A DNA stretch of 44,141 bases from an uncultured Lachnospiraceae bacterium (GTDB lineage Bacteria; Bacillota; Clostridia; Lachnospirales; Lachnospiraceae). Each line of letters opens with the position of its first letter. Within the stretch, counting starts at the first letter, position 1. Under the pieces are notes generated by a model that saw only the letters and a program-made list of their open reading frames with translations, ran no database searches and was not told the origin of the DNA. The position numbers and the translations under genes are program-made. The stretch covers positions 1 through 44,141 of the forward strand of contig CADBRV010000060.1 in the NCBI GenBank assembly GCA_902797185.1, given 5' to 3'. Positions 31,442-39,605 of the stretch are shown one piece after another.

Positions 31442-33388
31442 ATGAAAAAGAAAAAGAAAAAAGTATGGCTCGGGGTTCTTGTGGCTGCCTTGGTGGTGGC
31501 AGGCATCGGCGCCGGCATGAAGATTTATGCGGATACACAGAAATTTGACAGCGGCACGACGATCAACGGCATTGACGTCTCCGGTTTTACTGTGAGCCAG
31601 GCGAAACAGGTCCTTTTAGACCGTGCCTCTGCCTATAAAGCGGATCTTTACGCGGGCGGGAAGGATTTCTCTGTCACTGGGGATGACCTGGGGCTTTCTT
31701 TAAACCCGGACGCGGATATCGAATCCCTTTTAAAGCAGCAGCAGAAGGACTCTTCCCAGGCCACTTTTACTGTGGATGACCTGTTCCAGATCCAGGATGG
31801 GGCTGCTTCCAAGATCGTAGCAAAAGGACTCCCGGTGGCTTCCCAGGCACAGCTCGCCGCCATTGAAAGCGCGGACGCGGTGGAAACTTCCGCCATTTCC
31901 GGAGATGCATCTGGAGATGCGGGTTCCGGCGATGCCATTCCGGCAGCGGTAAAGGAAGAGCCTGCGGATGGGGGAACTGCTTCCGGCTCTGCCACCAGCA
32001 CTTCGACCAGGCAGAAGCTTCAAAAAGCACTGGAAGACAACGGGATTGACAGCTCTGACGCGTTATATAAGGCACTAATGGAAAGCGGGGACGCTTCCGG
32101 CAACGCGGTACTTCCGAAAAATGCCTATACGGTGTACAGTAAGGAAAAGCATTCTTTTGTGATTATGCCGGATAAGGAAGGGACCTGCCTGGACAGCAGC
32201 CTGGTGGACCAGGAGGTTTATTCCGAGGTACAGTCGCTTCCGGACGGGATTTCTTTAGATGCGGGGCAGCTGCGGCTGGCAGCCAGGGTCCAGGCAGAAA
32301 ACGGAGACCTGGTTTCCGCTGTAAACGACCTGAATTCTTACCTGAAGATCAACCTGACTTATACCTTTACCCCGAAAAACGGGGACAGCACCCAGGAGAC
32401 GCTGGATGCGGATACCATCGGCAGCTTCCTGGAACTGGATTCGGGCCTGAAAGTAAGGGTCAATGAAGAGGCTCTGGGCGTCTACGCGGAAAAGCTGGCC
32501 CAGGAGCACAGCACTTCCGACTCTACCATGAACTTCAAGACTTCCGGCGGGGACACGATCCAGATCAACGCGGCAGGCGCCGGTGAATCGGTGGATGCCA
32601 ACGCCCTTTACAAGGACCTCCTGGAGTGCATTAAGGACAAGAAATCCGGCACCAGGGAAGCTCCTTATACGGAAGCGGATGAAAGCAGTGCCGCCGGCCT
32701 TTGGGGAGGCAACTACGTGGAAATCGACCTGACCAGCCAGCATGTATGGTGCTATAAGGACGGGGAACTGGTGGTTTCTGCCCCGATGGTTTCCGGAAAT
32801 GTTTCCCATGGGCATGCCACGCCGACTGGCGTATTTACGATTTTTGCCAAGGATACGGACCGCTACCTGAGGGGTACCAATGATGACGGCACGAAATACG
32901 AATCCTACGTCCATTATTTCATCCCCTTCTGCGGCGGTGTCGGCATGCATGACGCCTCCTGGAGGTCTTCCTTCGGCGGCGACATTTACCTTTACAACGG
33001 CAGCCATGGCTGTATCAATATGCGCTATGACGACGTGAAGAAGATCTTTGACAATGTTTCCATCGGCACCCACGTCATCGTGTATGGCGGCAAATACGTG
33101 CCGATTGTAAAAGTGGAAAAGAAGACCGCAGAAGAGACAGACACTTCTGAGGAATCCACGGATTCTTCTTCCCAGTCCACTTCTTCGGAGTCCAGCTCTT
33201 CCCAGGGCTCTTCTTCCAGCGAAGGAAGCTCCGGTTCCTCCGGACAGGAAAGTTCCGGTCAAAGCAGCCAGGACACATCTGACAGCGGGCAGTCCGGGCA
33301 GGATTCCTCCCAGGGTTCCCAGACAGACACGTCCCAGGAGCAGGGCGGGCAGACGGAACCTTCCCAGGAACAGCAGCCTCAGCAGTAA
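31442..33388 (+). CDS. L,D-transpeptidase (YkuD) with N-terminal peptidoglycan-binding-like domain
   Basis: 648 aa. An N-terminal signal anchor (six Lys, then helix 9-27) is followed by TINGIDVSGFTVSQAKQVLLDRA, typical of the PG-binding_4/VanW-like N-domain. Low-complexity Ala/Ser/Gly/Asp stretches (about 147-220) interrupt this domain. The YkuD catalytic domain spans about 425-560, from YVEIDLTSQHVWCYKDG, with His503 in GVGMHDASWR and the nucleophile Cys524 in GSHGCINM. It forms 3-3 crosslinks in peptidoglycan or attaches proteins. The last 80 residues are a Ser/Gln/Gly/Glu tail. It is the last + strand gene before a bidirectional terminator. AGGAGT precedes the ATG closely. Confidence 0.93.
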   Translation: MKKKKKKVWLGVLVAALVVAGIGAGMKIYADTQKFDSGTTINGIDVSGFTVSQAKQVLLDRASAYKADLYAGGKDFSVTGDDLGLSLNPDADIESLLKQQQKDSSQATFTVDDLFQIQDGAASKIVAKGLPVASQAQLAAIESADAVETSAISGDASGDAGSGDAIPAAVKEEPADGGTASGSATSTSTRQKLQKALEDNGIDSSDALYKALMESGDASGNAVLPKNAYTVYSKEKHSFVIMPDKEGTCLDSSLVDQEVYSEVQSLPDGISLDAGQLRLAARVQAENGDLVSAVNDLNSYLKINLTYTFTPKNGDSTQETLDADTIGSFLELDSGLKVRVNEEALGVYAEKLAQEHSTSDSTMNFKTSGGDTIQINAAGAGESVDANALYKDLLECIKDKKSGTREAPYTEADESSAAGLWGGNYVEIDLTSQHVWCYKDGELVVSAPMVSGNVSHGHATPTGVFTIFAKDTDRYLRGTNDDGTKYESYVHYFIPFCGGVGMHDASWRSSFGGDIYLYNGSHGCINMRYDDVKKIFDNVSIGTHVIVYGGKYVPIVKVEKKTAEETDTSEESTDSSSQSTSSESSSSQGSSSSEGSSGSSGQESSGQSSQDTSDSGQSGQDSSQGSQTDTSQEQGGQTEPSQEQQPQQ

Positions 33389-33456
33389 TGGCGGAGGCAG
33401 CAGCACAGTATATGATGCCAGAGGGGTATCTGCCAGAAGGACAGGTACGCAATGAA

Positions 33457-33521
33457 AGTCCCTGCAAAAAAGGCTTTGGAAAAGCCAGCAATCGCTTTTC
33501 CAAAGCCTTTTTGCAGGGACT
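33457..33521. terminator. Bidirectional terminator between the L,D-transpeptidase gene and htpG
   Basis: A nearly perfect inverted repeat: left arm 33457-33485, loop 33486-33493, right arm 33494-33521, with one extra A in the left arm. The core GGCTTTGGAAAAGC / GCTTTTCCAAAGCC is flanked by A6 and T5, so a stem plus U-run forms on either strand. It serves both converging genes. Confidence 0.92.
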
Positions 33522-33545
33522 GCATGTTATATATCGTCAGTCCGG

Positions 33546-35684
33546 TTATTTGGCAAGCTCCATCATGATTTCGTTGCTGCGTTTTACGAACTCGTTCATC
33601 TCATCCGGAGACAGCGGCTGGTTGGCGATCTTTGCCAGGTCATAAAGCTGGTGGCAGAACGCGTCTGTGTGCTCGCCGTCTTTGTGCTCCATGATGTATT
33701 TTACCAGCGGGTTGCTGATGTTCAGGGTCAGGGTTTCATCCGGCTGGAAGGCGTTTCCGCCTGTGGTATCGCCATAGATGTTGTAAGCCTTCATCATGTC
33801 GGACATCCTGCGGCTTTCCTCGGAAAGGGTCAGGACGGAAGATACGGAACCATCTTTGAGCTTCTCTACCTGGATTGTAAGGCGGTCCTTTCCAAGGGCT
33901 TTCTTAAAGAGCTCGGTCAGGGAATCCTTGGCTTCTTTTGCCTCATCTTCTGTCATCTCGTCCTTCAAGGCATCCGTGACATCGGCGTCGATCCTCATGA
34001 ATTTGTAATGCTGGTTGCGGGCTTCCAGCTGGGTGATGAAGGAAGTGTCAATCGGATGGGTCAGGACAACGGCATCCATATCCTGCTCTTTGAACAGGCG
34101 GATGTACTGGCCCTGCTGTACTTCGTCCGTCACGTAGTAGATCGTGGCCTTTTCTTCCTCTTTGTCCTTGGAAGCATCGGCATCCGAATCCTTGCCTGCT
34201 TCCGAAGAAGAGGCATCTTTGGAATCTTCCGTATTTCCTTTTCCTGCTTCAGAAGTTTCCTTGTTTTCGTTGCCTTCGTCCCCGGCGTCTTCCTTCTTTT
34301 CCTCTATCGGTTTCAGAAGTTCCGGCAGGGTCTGGTATTTGCCGTAGATATCCTTGAACAGGATATAGTCGTTCATCCGGTCGCAGAAATTGGTATCCTT
34401 CAGGCATCCGTATTTGATAAACGGGCTGATATCGTCCCAGTATTTCTCGTAGTTTTCCTTATCGGTCTTGCACATGCCGGCCAGCTTGTCGGCAACTTTC
34501 TTCGTGATGTAATCGGAGATTTTCTTCACGAAGCCGTCATTCTGCAGAGCGCTCCTGGATACGTTCAGAGGCAGGTCCGGGCAGTCGATGACGCCCTTGA
34601 GCACCATCAGGTACTCCGGGATGACTTCCTTGATGTTGTCCGCTACAAAGACCTGGTTGTTATAAAGCTTGATGACACCTTCTGCGGATTCGTATTCCAG
34701 GTTGATCTTCGGAAAGTACAGGATGCCCTTTAAGTTGAACGGGTAGTCCATGTTCAAATGGATCCAGAACAGGGGATCTTTGTAATCCCGGAACGTCTTG
34801 CGGTAGAATTCCTTGTATTCTTCGTCCGTACATTCGCTGGGCGTCTTGGTCCAAAGCGGATGGATGTCATTTAACATGACAGGGCGCTTTACGATTTTTG
34901 CCATTTCCCTCTTCGGGGAAACTTCTACAGTCTCCTTGGTACCATCGTCCTTGGTACGTTCCTCGGTTTTGGCATCCTGGGTAAACTCTTCCATGACGGT
35001 ATCCTTTTCGGTTACCTCGTCCTTCGGGATGGTTTCGTATTCGGCATCCGCGTCCTCGTTCTTCAGGTAGATGGGCACCGGCATGAAGGAACAGTATTTT
35101 TCGATGACTTCCCGTACCCGGTATTCGTTGGCAAATTCCAGGCAGTCCTCGTTCAGGTGCAGGGTGATGGTAGTGCCTACTGTGTCCCTGTCGCCATCGG
35201 ACATGTCAAATTCGGTGCCGCCGTCGCAGGTCCAGTGGACCGGGGCAGCGTCTTTCTGCCAGGAGAGGGTGTCGATATCTACGGTATCGGCTACCATGAA
35301 TGCAGAGTAGAAGCCCAGTCCGAAATGGCCGATGATCTGGTCCGCGTCAGATTTGCCCTGGTATTTTTTCAGGAAGTCCTCGGCGCCGGAAAAGGCGATC
35401 TGGTTGATATATTCTTCCACCTCGTCCGCGGTCATGCCAAGACCGTTGTCGATGAACTTCATGGTTTTATTTTTTGCGCTTAAAGCTACGTTGATCTTCG
35501 GCTCATAGCATTCCGGCAGCTCATAATCTCCCATGACGTCTAATTTCTTCAGCTTCGTGATGGCGTCGCATCCGTTGGACACCAGTTCACGGACAAAAAT
35601 GTCATGGTCGGAATACATCCATTTTTTAATGATCGGGAAGATATTCTCGCTGTTTATCGATAAATTCCCATGTTTTTCCGTCAT
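33546..35684 (-). CDS. htpG: HSP90-family chaperone HtpG
   Basis: 712 aa from the ATG at 35684, which has AAGGAG 10 nt upstream; an extended frame from 35738 adds 18 residues and lacks a ribosome site. The ATPase domain shows ELVSNGCDAITKL, FIDNGLGMTADEV, and GHFGLGFYSAFMV. The middle domain follows with LNDIHPLWTKTPSE and ILYFPKINLEY, and the dimerisation end is present. HtpG is an ATP-dependent cytosolic chaperone. Most HtpG proteins have about 625 residues. The extra length comes from two acidic inserts, one near 34900-35010 (EKDTVMEEFTQDAKTEERTK region) and one near 34150-34310 (Asp/Glu/Ser/Lys-rich). It is the only minus-strand gene, transcribed from a CIRCE-controlled promoter. Confidence 0.97.
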   Translation of the reverse strand: MTEKHGNLSINSENIFPIIKKWMYSDHDIFVRELVSNGCDAITKLKKLDVMGDYELPECYEPKINVALSAKNKTMKFIDNGLGMTADEVEEYINQIAFSGAEDFLKKYQGKSDADQIIGHFGLGFYSAFMVADTVDIDTLSWQKDAAPVHWTCDGGTEFDMSDGDRDTVGTTITLHLNEDCLEFANEYRVREVIEKYCSFMPVPIYLKNEDADAEYETIPKDEVTEKDTVMEEFTQDAKTEERTKDDGTKETVEVSPKREMAKIVKRPVMLNDIHPLWTKTPSECTDEEYKEFYRKTFRDYKDPLFWIHLNMDYPFNLKGILYFPKINLEYESAEGVIKLYNNQVFVADNIKEVIPEYLMVLKGVIDCPDLPLNVSRSALQNDGFVKKISDYITKKVADKLAGMCKTDKENYEKYWDDISPFIKYGCLKDTNFCDRMNDYILFKDIYGKYQTLPELLKPIEEKKEDAGDEGNENKETSEAGKGNTEDSKDASSSEAGKDSDADASKDKEEEKATIYYVTDEVQQGQYIRLFKEQDMDAVVLTHPIDTSFITQLEARNQHYKFMRIDADVTDALKDEMTEDEAKEAKDSLTELFKKALGKDRLTIQVEKLKDGSVSSVLTLSEESRRMSDMMKAYNIYGDTTGGNAFQPDETLTLNISNPLVKYIMEHKDGEHTDAFCHQLYDLAKIANQPLSPDEMNEFVKRSNEIMMELAK

Positions 35685-35759
35685 AGAATTGCATCTCCTT
35701 ATTGGTCGTAATAAAATAAAATTCGCTGGGTCCGCCAAATGGACACAGCCTTCTTTAAA

Positions 35760-35788
35760 AATATAGTACCAGGATAGGGAAAAGTCAA
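35760..35788 (-). promoter_or_regulatory. Sigma-A promoter of htpG
   Basis: Read on the minus strand: TTGACT (35783-35788), 17-bp spacer, TATATT (35760-35765). It points at htpG, with the start codon about 75 bp downstream of the -10 box and the CIRCE site directly upstream of the -35 box. Confidence 0.75.
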
Positions 35789-35795
35789 TGAAAAA

Positions 35796-35822
35796 TTAGC
35801 ACTCAGCCAAAATGAGTGCTAA
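35796..35822. promoter_or_regulatory. CIRCE operator (HrcA binding site)
   Basis: Perfect consensus TTAGCACTC (35796-35804), 9-bp spacer, GAGTGCTAA (35814-35822). HrcA represses heat-shock genes at this inverted repeat. It lies 7 bp upstream of the htpG -35 box and 19 bp upstream of the proposed sugar-kinase start, so either or both directions could respond. Confidence 0.96.
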
Positions 35823-35841
35823 CAAGCTGGAAGGGAGCGCA

Positions 35842-36765
35842 GTGGAAAATAAATTTGCTTTTGGCGTTGATATCGGTGGCACTACAATTGAAATCGGGCT
35901 GTTTTCGCAGGAGGGGAAGATCCTAAGCCAGATGGTGCTCCCTACAAATACGACGGAAAACGGGCAGTGGATCTTGGGTGATATTTCAGCACAGATCCAG
36001 AAAATGCTCCAGGAAAACGGGCTTTCCAAAAGCACCGTCCTGGGAATCGGGATGGGCGTCCCGGGCCCTGTGACAGAAGACGGGCTGGTAAAGGGATGCG
36101 TGAACCTGGGCTGGGATTACTTTAATGTGAAGGAAGAAATGGAGAACCTGACAGGGCTTACCGTAGTGGCAGACAATGATGCCAACCTGGCTGCTTTGGG
36201 AGAAGCATGGCAGGGCGCCGCACAGGGCTGCCGGAACTGCGTGTTTGTGACCCTGGGGACGGCGGTAGGCGGAGGCGTCATTGTAGACGGGAAGCTCCTC
36301 CATGGCGCGTTTGCCTCTGCCGGGGAGATCGGGCATATCCTGGTGGAGCCGGACGAGAAAGAAGCCTGCACCTGCGGCAATTACGGCTGCCTGGAGCAGT
36401 ACGCTTCCACCAAGGGGCTCCTGCGCATGGCCCAGAAGATGGGGATAACCCGTTTCCATGAAGCCAAGGAGATTTATGATAACGCAAAGCAGGGCTATGG
36501 CCCGGCTTTGGAGATGACCTGGAAGGCAGCGGACTACCTGGGCAGGGGGCTTTCCGCCGTAGCCTGTGTCGTGGACCCGGAAATTTTTATCCTGGGCGGT
36601 GGCATCTCCCATGCGGGGACTTTCCTTTTGGAAGAAGTGCAGGACGCATACCAGAGGTACGCCTTCCACGCCAGCCGGGATGCCAAATTCGCCCTGGCGA
36701 TGCTGGGCAACCAGGCAGGCATGTATGGCGGTGTGAAAAAGCTGCTGGATGAATTACAGAAGTAA
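35842..36765 (+). CDS. ROK-family sugar kinase (glucokinase-like)
   Basis: 307 aa from the GTG at 35842, which has GGAAGGGAG just upstream. An ATG at 35812 in the same frame lies inside the CIRCE spacer and has no ribosome site. ROK features: FAFGVDIGGTTIEIGL (phosphate-binding), DNDANLAALGEA with catalytic Asp113, GTAVGGGVIVDG, GEIGHI and the zinc motif CTCGNYGCLEQYAS (Cys176, Cys178, Cys183). It phosphorylates glucose or a related hexose at C6. The zinc motif and CxCGxxGC layout fit glucokinases of Gram-positives rather than ROK repressors, and no DNA-binding domain is present. It is divergent from htpG across the CIRCE. Confidence 0.92.
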   Translation: MENKFAFGVDIGGTTIEIGLFSQEGKILSQMVLPTNTTENGQWILGDISAQIQKMLQENGLSKSTVLGIGMGVPGPVTEDGLVKGCVNLGWDYFNVKEEMENLTGLTVVADNDANLAALGEAWQGAAQGCRNCVFVTLGTAVGGGVIVDGKLLHGAFASAGEIGHILVEPDEKEACTCGNYGCLEQYASTKGLLRMAQKMGITRFHEAKEIYDNAKQGYGPALEMTWKAADYLGRGLSAVACVVDPEIFILGGGISHAGTFLLEEVQDAYQRYAFHASRDAKFALAMLGNQAGMYGGVKKLLDELQK

Positions 36766-36785
36766 GGAAATGCCGGAAGATAGGC

Positions 36786-37000
36786 AGCAGTATAGCGGCT
36801 GCCAAGTGAAACAGGGCTGCGAAGAGGATTCTGTTTGTATGCAATAAGCGGCTGCCGGGTGAAACAGGAATGTGAGGCAGCTGCCGGTTAAAGTGCAGAA
36901 AAGCTGCTGTCAAGCGAAACAGGGCTGCGAAGAGGCTGCTGGAACGGAAAAGGCTATGGGGCCGCTGTCATATGAAATGCAAAAGCAAGCGGCTGCCGGA
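36786..37000 (+). repeat. Degenerate direct repeats between the sugar kinase gene and mtnA
   Basis: About six irregular units of the type GCGGCTGCCRRGTGAAACAGG. The best pair (36795-36828 and 36902-36935) shares GAAACAGGGCTGCGAAGAGG exactly. The array fills most of the 249-bp gap and ends at the mtnA ribosome site (GAAAGGGA). No gene or promoter is seen in it. Confidence 0.7.
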
Positions 37001-37014
37001 AGAAAGGGATAATA

Positions 37015-38073
37015 ATGTCTGACAATACAAATTGGGAAACAGTGACTATGGACGAGGGGAAGAAAGCGCTGGTGATTTTGGACCAGACAAAGCTCCCCAA
37101 CTCCATCGATACGCTTTTTTTAACCGGGCAGGATGAAATCTGGGATGCCATCAAGGAGCTCAAAGTCCGGGGAGCCCCCGCCATCGGCGTAGCGGCAGCT
37201 TTCGGGCTGTACCTGGCAGCCCTGGAAATCGATGCCGGTTCCTTTGACGAGTTTTATGCGGAGCTTAAGAAAAAAGCGGAATACCTGAATTCTTCCCGTC
37301 CTACGGCAGTCAACCTTTCCTGGGCATTGAAACGGATGGAAAAGGCCGCCCTTGCTAATAAGGAGAAAACAGTCCCCCAGATTAAGGAAATCCTGCGGCA
37401 GGAATGCTGGAAGATCAAGGAAGAGGATACTCAGACCTGCCGCAAGATCGGTGAATATGCCCTTCCTTTATTAAAGCCGGGTATGGGGCTTTTGACCCAT
37501 TGCAATGCCGGCGCGCTGGCTACCACCAAATATGGGACAGCTACTTCCGTCATGTACCTGGGGCAGGAGAGAGGGTATGGCTTCCATGTCTTTTGTGACG
37601 AGACACGCCCGCTGCTGCAGGGCGCCCGCCTGACCAGCTGGGAGCTTTCCTCCGCAGGTATCGATACGACACTGATCTGTGACAACATGGCACCTTCCGT
37701 CATGCGCAAAGGCTGGATTGACGCGGTATTCGTAGGATGCGACAGGGTAGCTGCCAACGGCGATACGGCAAACAAGATCGGCACTTCTTATGTAGCCCTC
37801 GCCGCAAAGGAATACGGCATCCCATTTTATGTATGCGCACCGTCTTCCACGGTGGATTTCGAGTGTGAAAACGGGGACGGCATTGTCATCGAGCAGAGGG
37901 ATCCGGAAGAAGTGACCAAAAAGTGGTATAAGCAGCCTATGGCACCGGAATCCGTAAAAGTCTACAACCCCGCCTTTGACGTGACCCCGGCGGAGAATAT
38001 CACTGCCATCATCACCGAAAAAGGCGTAGCCCGGGCACCCTTTAAGGAGAGCCTGAAGAAACTGCTGTTGTAA
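37015..38073 (+). CDS. mtnA: S-methyl-5-thioribose-1-phosphate isomerase
   Basis: 352 aa, usual length. It isomerises methylthioribose-1-phosphate to methylthioribulose-1-phosphate in methionine salvage; some relatives act on ribose-1,5-bisphosphate or deoxyribose-1-phosphate analogues. Motifs: VRGAPAIGVAAAFG, THCNAGALATT with catalytic Cys163, DETRPLLQGARLT, and VGCDRVAANGDTANKIGT with catalytic Asp243. No other methionine-salvage gene lies nearby, so use in a salvage shunt rather than the full pathway is possible. It follows the ROK kinase on the same strand through the repeat-filled gap. Confidence 0.93.
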   Translation: MSDNTNWETVTMDEGKKALVILDQTKLPNSIDTLFLTGQDEIWDAIKELKVRGAPAIGVAAAFGLYLAALEIDAGSFDEFYAELKKKAEYLNSSRPTAVNLSWALKRMEKAALANKEKTVPQIKEILRQECWKIKEEDTQTCRKIGEYALPLLKPGMGLLTHCNAGALATTKYGTATSVMYLGQERGYGFHVFCDETRPLLQGARLTSWELSSAGIDTTLICDNMAPSVMRKGWIDAVFVGCDRVAANGDTANKIGTSYVALAAKEYGIPFYVCAPSSTVDFECENGDGIVIEQRDPEEVTKKWYKQPMAPESVKVYNPAFDVTPAENITAIITEKGVARAPFKESLKKLLL

Positions 38074-38104
38074 GATGAGGACATTTTCGAAGAAAGAAAA
38101 CCCC

Positions 38105-38133
38105 TTTACTTTAAGACTTTAGTAGTGTAAAAT
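38105..38133 (+). promoter_or_regulatory. Candidate promoter upstream of yerC
   Basis: TTTACT (38105-38110), 17-bp spacer, TAAAAT (38128-38133), in the most AT-rich part of the gap. It precedes the palindromic element, which would then lie within the mRNA leader. Confidence 0.4.
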
Positions 38134-38170
38134 TTTAAAGAATAAATATACGCGTATTATATTAAGGACA

Positions 38171-38285
38171 GACGCCGCATTCTAAATCGTCCTCTGTCAT
38201 CGCCTCGCCAGGCGAGACGGCGAACGAAGCGGCTAGTGCATCGCAAGGAATCCTCCCGCTGGAGCGGGTCCCTCCTTACGATATA
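38171..38285 (+). repeat. Dispersed palindromic repeat element, copy C
   Basis: It begins GACGCCGCATTCTAAATCGTCC, as copy A does at 9623, and ends CGGGTCCCTCCTTACGATAT. The middle has one hairpin (CGCCTCGCC / GGCGAGACGGCG region) instead of the duplicated pair of copy A. The 3' part again pairs ATCGCAAGGA with TCCTTACGAT around CCCGC-TGGA-GCGGG. It ends 22 bp before the yerC ATG. Confidence 0.8.
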
Positions 38286-38306
38286 TTTGAGAAAGAAGGG
38301 GTTTCC

Positions 38307-38675
38307 ATGAACGATAAATTGCGTACCGATGCAGTCAGGCACCTTTTTGAGGCGGTGCTTACCTTAAAGGATGAAGAGGAATGCTTTGCTTTTTTTGAGG
38401 ACCTTTGTACCATCAATGAGCTGCTTTCCCTCTCCCAGCGCTACGAAGTGGCAAAAATGCTGCGCAACAAGAATACGTACCTGGAGATCGCGGACAAGAC
38501 GGGGGCTTCCACCGCGACCATCAGCCGTGTAAACCGTTCCTTGAATTACGGTAATGATGGGTATGACATGGTGTTTGCCCGCCTTCCGGAAAAAGACAGG
38601 GAATGGCCGGACGATGAGGACGAGCCGAAAGAAAAACCGGAGCACCATTCCAGGTCCAGGAGAGAGCAGGATTAA
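38307..38675 (+). CDS. yerC: YerC/YecD-family TrpR-like DNA-binding protein
   Basis: 122 aa. The first 95 residues match the YerC/YecD family, a TrpR-fold protein widespread in Firmicutes. A helix-turn-helix is evident in VAKMLRNKNTYLEIADKTGASTATISRVN read across its two helices. The C-terminus is a charged tail (Asp/Glu then Arg/Ser/His). The ribosome site AAGAAGGGG lies about 6 nt before the ATG. The family often neighbours pcrA in Clostridia and Bacilli, as here. Its ligand and targets are unknown; Trp binding is not established for this group. Confidence 0.88.
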   Translation: MNDKLRTDAVRHLFEAVLTLKDEEECFAFFEDLCTINELLSLSQRYEVAKMLRNKNTYLEIADKTGASTATISRVNRSLNYGNDGYDMVFARLPEKDREWPDDEDEPKEKPEHHSRSRREQD

Positions 38676-38783
38676 AGTGGCAGCAACCGGAAATGCCTGT
38701 GAATATGGAAAAAGCAGGGCATCCGGGGCAGGCAGCGGCAGCGGCATTTCAAGCGGGGAGTTCCCGCTGTGAAAGGAAAGAAT

Positions 38784-39605
38784 ATGATGCAGAAAGCCAT
38801 GGGGAAGGGGAAAGGCGGCAGGAAATTTCCAAAGAGGAAAATGTTCCTGGCCTTTTTCCTTCTCCTGCTCTTTTTTTGTGCCGGATGCGGCGCGGCAAAA
38901 GGAAAAGATGCCTCTATCCGGGTGTTCCTGGTGCGGCATGGGCAGACCGATGCCAATGTGCAGAGCATCCTGGCGGGCAGCGGCACAGACAGCCCGTTAA
39001 ATGACACCGGCATCCAGCAGGCGAAGGACCTGGGTAAGGCATTTGCCGATGCCGGGATCACCTTTGACCAGGCATACAGCAGCCAGATGCAGCGGGCACA
39101 GAATACCGCTTCCTATATCCTGCAGGAAACCGGGCAGGAGTCTATGCCGGTGGTGGGCATGTCGGAATTTAACGACCTGTCCTGGGGCAGCCTGGAAGGG
39201 GTCCCGATCGCCCAGGCACAGAGCCAGTATGGCACCGCCTTCGAGGATTACCTCGCTGATGACGGAAGCGCCTCCGCGGATGCGCAGGCTTCCTCAGACG
39301 AAAGCGCCTCTTCTGACGCGGACAATCCTTTCGGCGCCGAAAACAAGGCGGAATATTTAAAACGCTTCCAGGAAGGAATGGACAGCGTGGTGAAGGCAGC
39401 CCAGGATAAGAAGGATACGAAAAATATCCTGGTAGTGACCCATTCCGCGGCGGTTTACTGGCTGAAGCAGCAGTTTGACAATGCGCCGGACGGGTTGGAT
39501 AATGCCTCCGTAACAATATTAGAATATAAAGACGGCAAGTGGACGCTGGTGGACGGGAATATTACCGATTACAGCCGGCTCCAGGATGATATAAAGGATG
39601 AATGA
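38784..39605 (+). CDS. Histidine phosphatase (phosphoglycerate mutase-like), probable lipoprotein
   Basis: 273 aa from ATG 38784 with AAAGGA upstream; an in-frame GTG at 38769 would add five residues. A basic start and hydrophobic segment (FLAFFLLLLFFCAGCG) end in a lipobox-like C-A-G-Cys, so it is probably exported and lipid-anchored. The phosphatase core shows FLVRHGQTDAN with phospho-acceptor His52, LNDTGIQQAKDLG, SQMQRAQNTA, and VVTHSAAV with His220. An acidic Ala/Ser/Asp insert lies at about residues 159-190. Substrate unknown; a surface phosphatase acting on sugar or lipid phosphates is possible. It overlaps pcrA by 8 bp. Confidence 0.85.
   Translation: MMQKAMGKGKGGRKFPKRKMFLAFFLLLLFFCAGCGAAKGKDASIRVFLVRHGQTDANVQSILAGSGTDSPLNDTGIQQAKDLGKAFADAGITFDQAYSSQMQRAQNTASYILQETGQESMPVVGMSEFNDLSWGSLEGVPIAQAQSQYGTAFEDYLADDGSASADAQASSDESASSDADNPFGAENKAEYLKRFQEGMDSVVKAAQDKKDTKNILVVTHSAAVYWLKQQFDNAPDGLDNASVTILEYKDGKWTLVDGNITDYSRLQDDIKDE

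Noticed and set aside
33651-34733. A 360-codon + strand frame opposite htpG
   Set aside because: htpG on the minus strand carries all HSP90 motifs; the + frame is hydrophobic shadow coding with no ribosome site.
35812-35841. ATG at 35812 as start of the ROK kinase
   Set aside because: It lies within the CIRCE operator and has no ribosome site, while the GTG at 35842 follows GGAAGGGAG and gives the usual ENKFAFGVDIGGT start.
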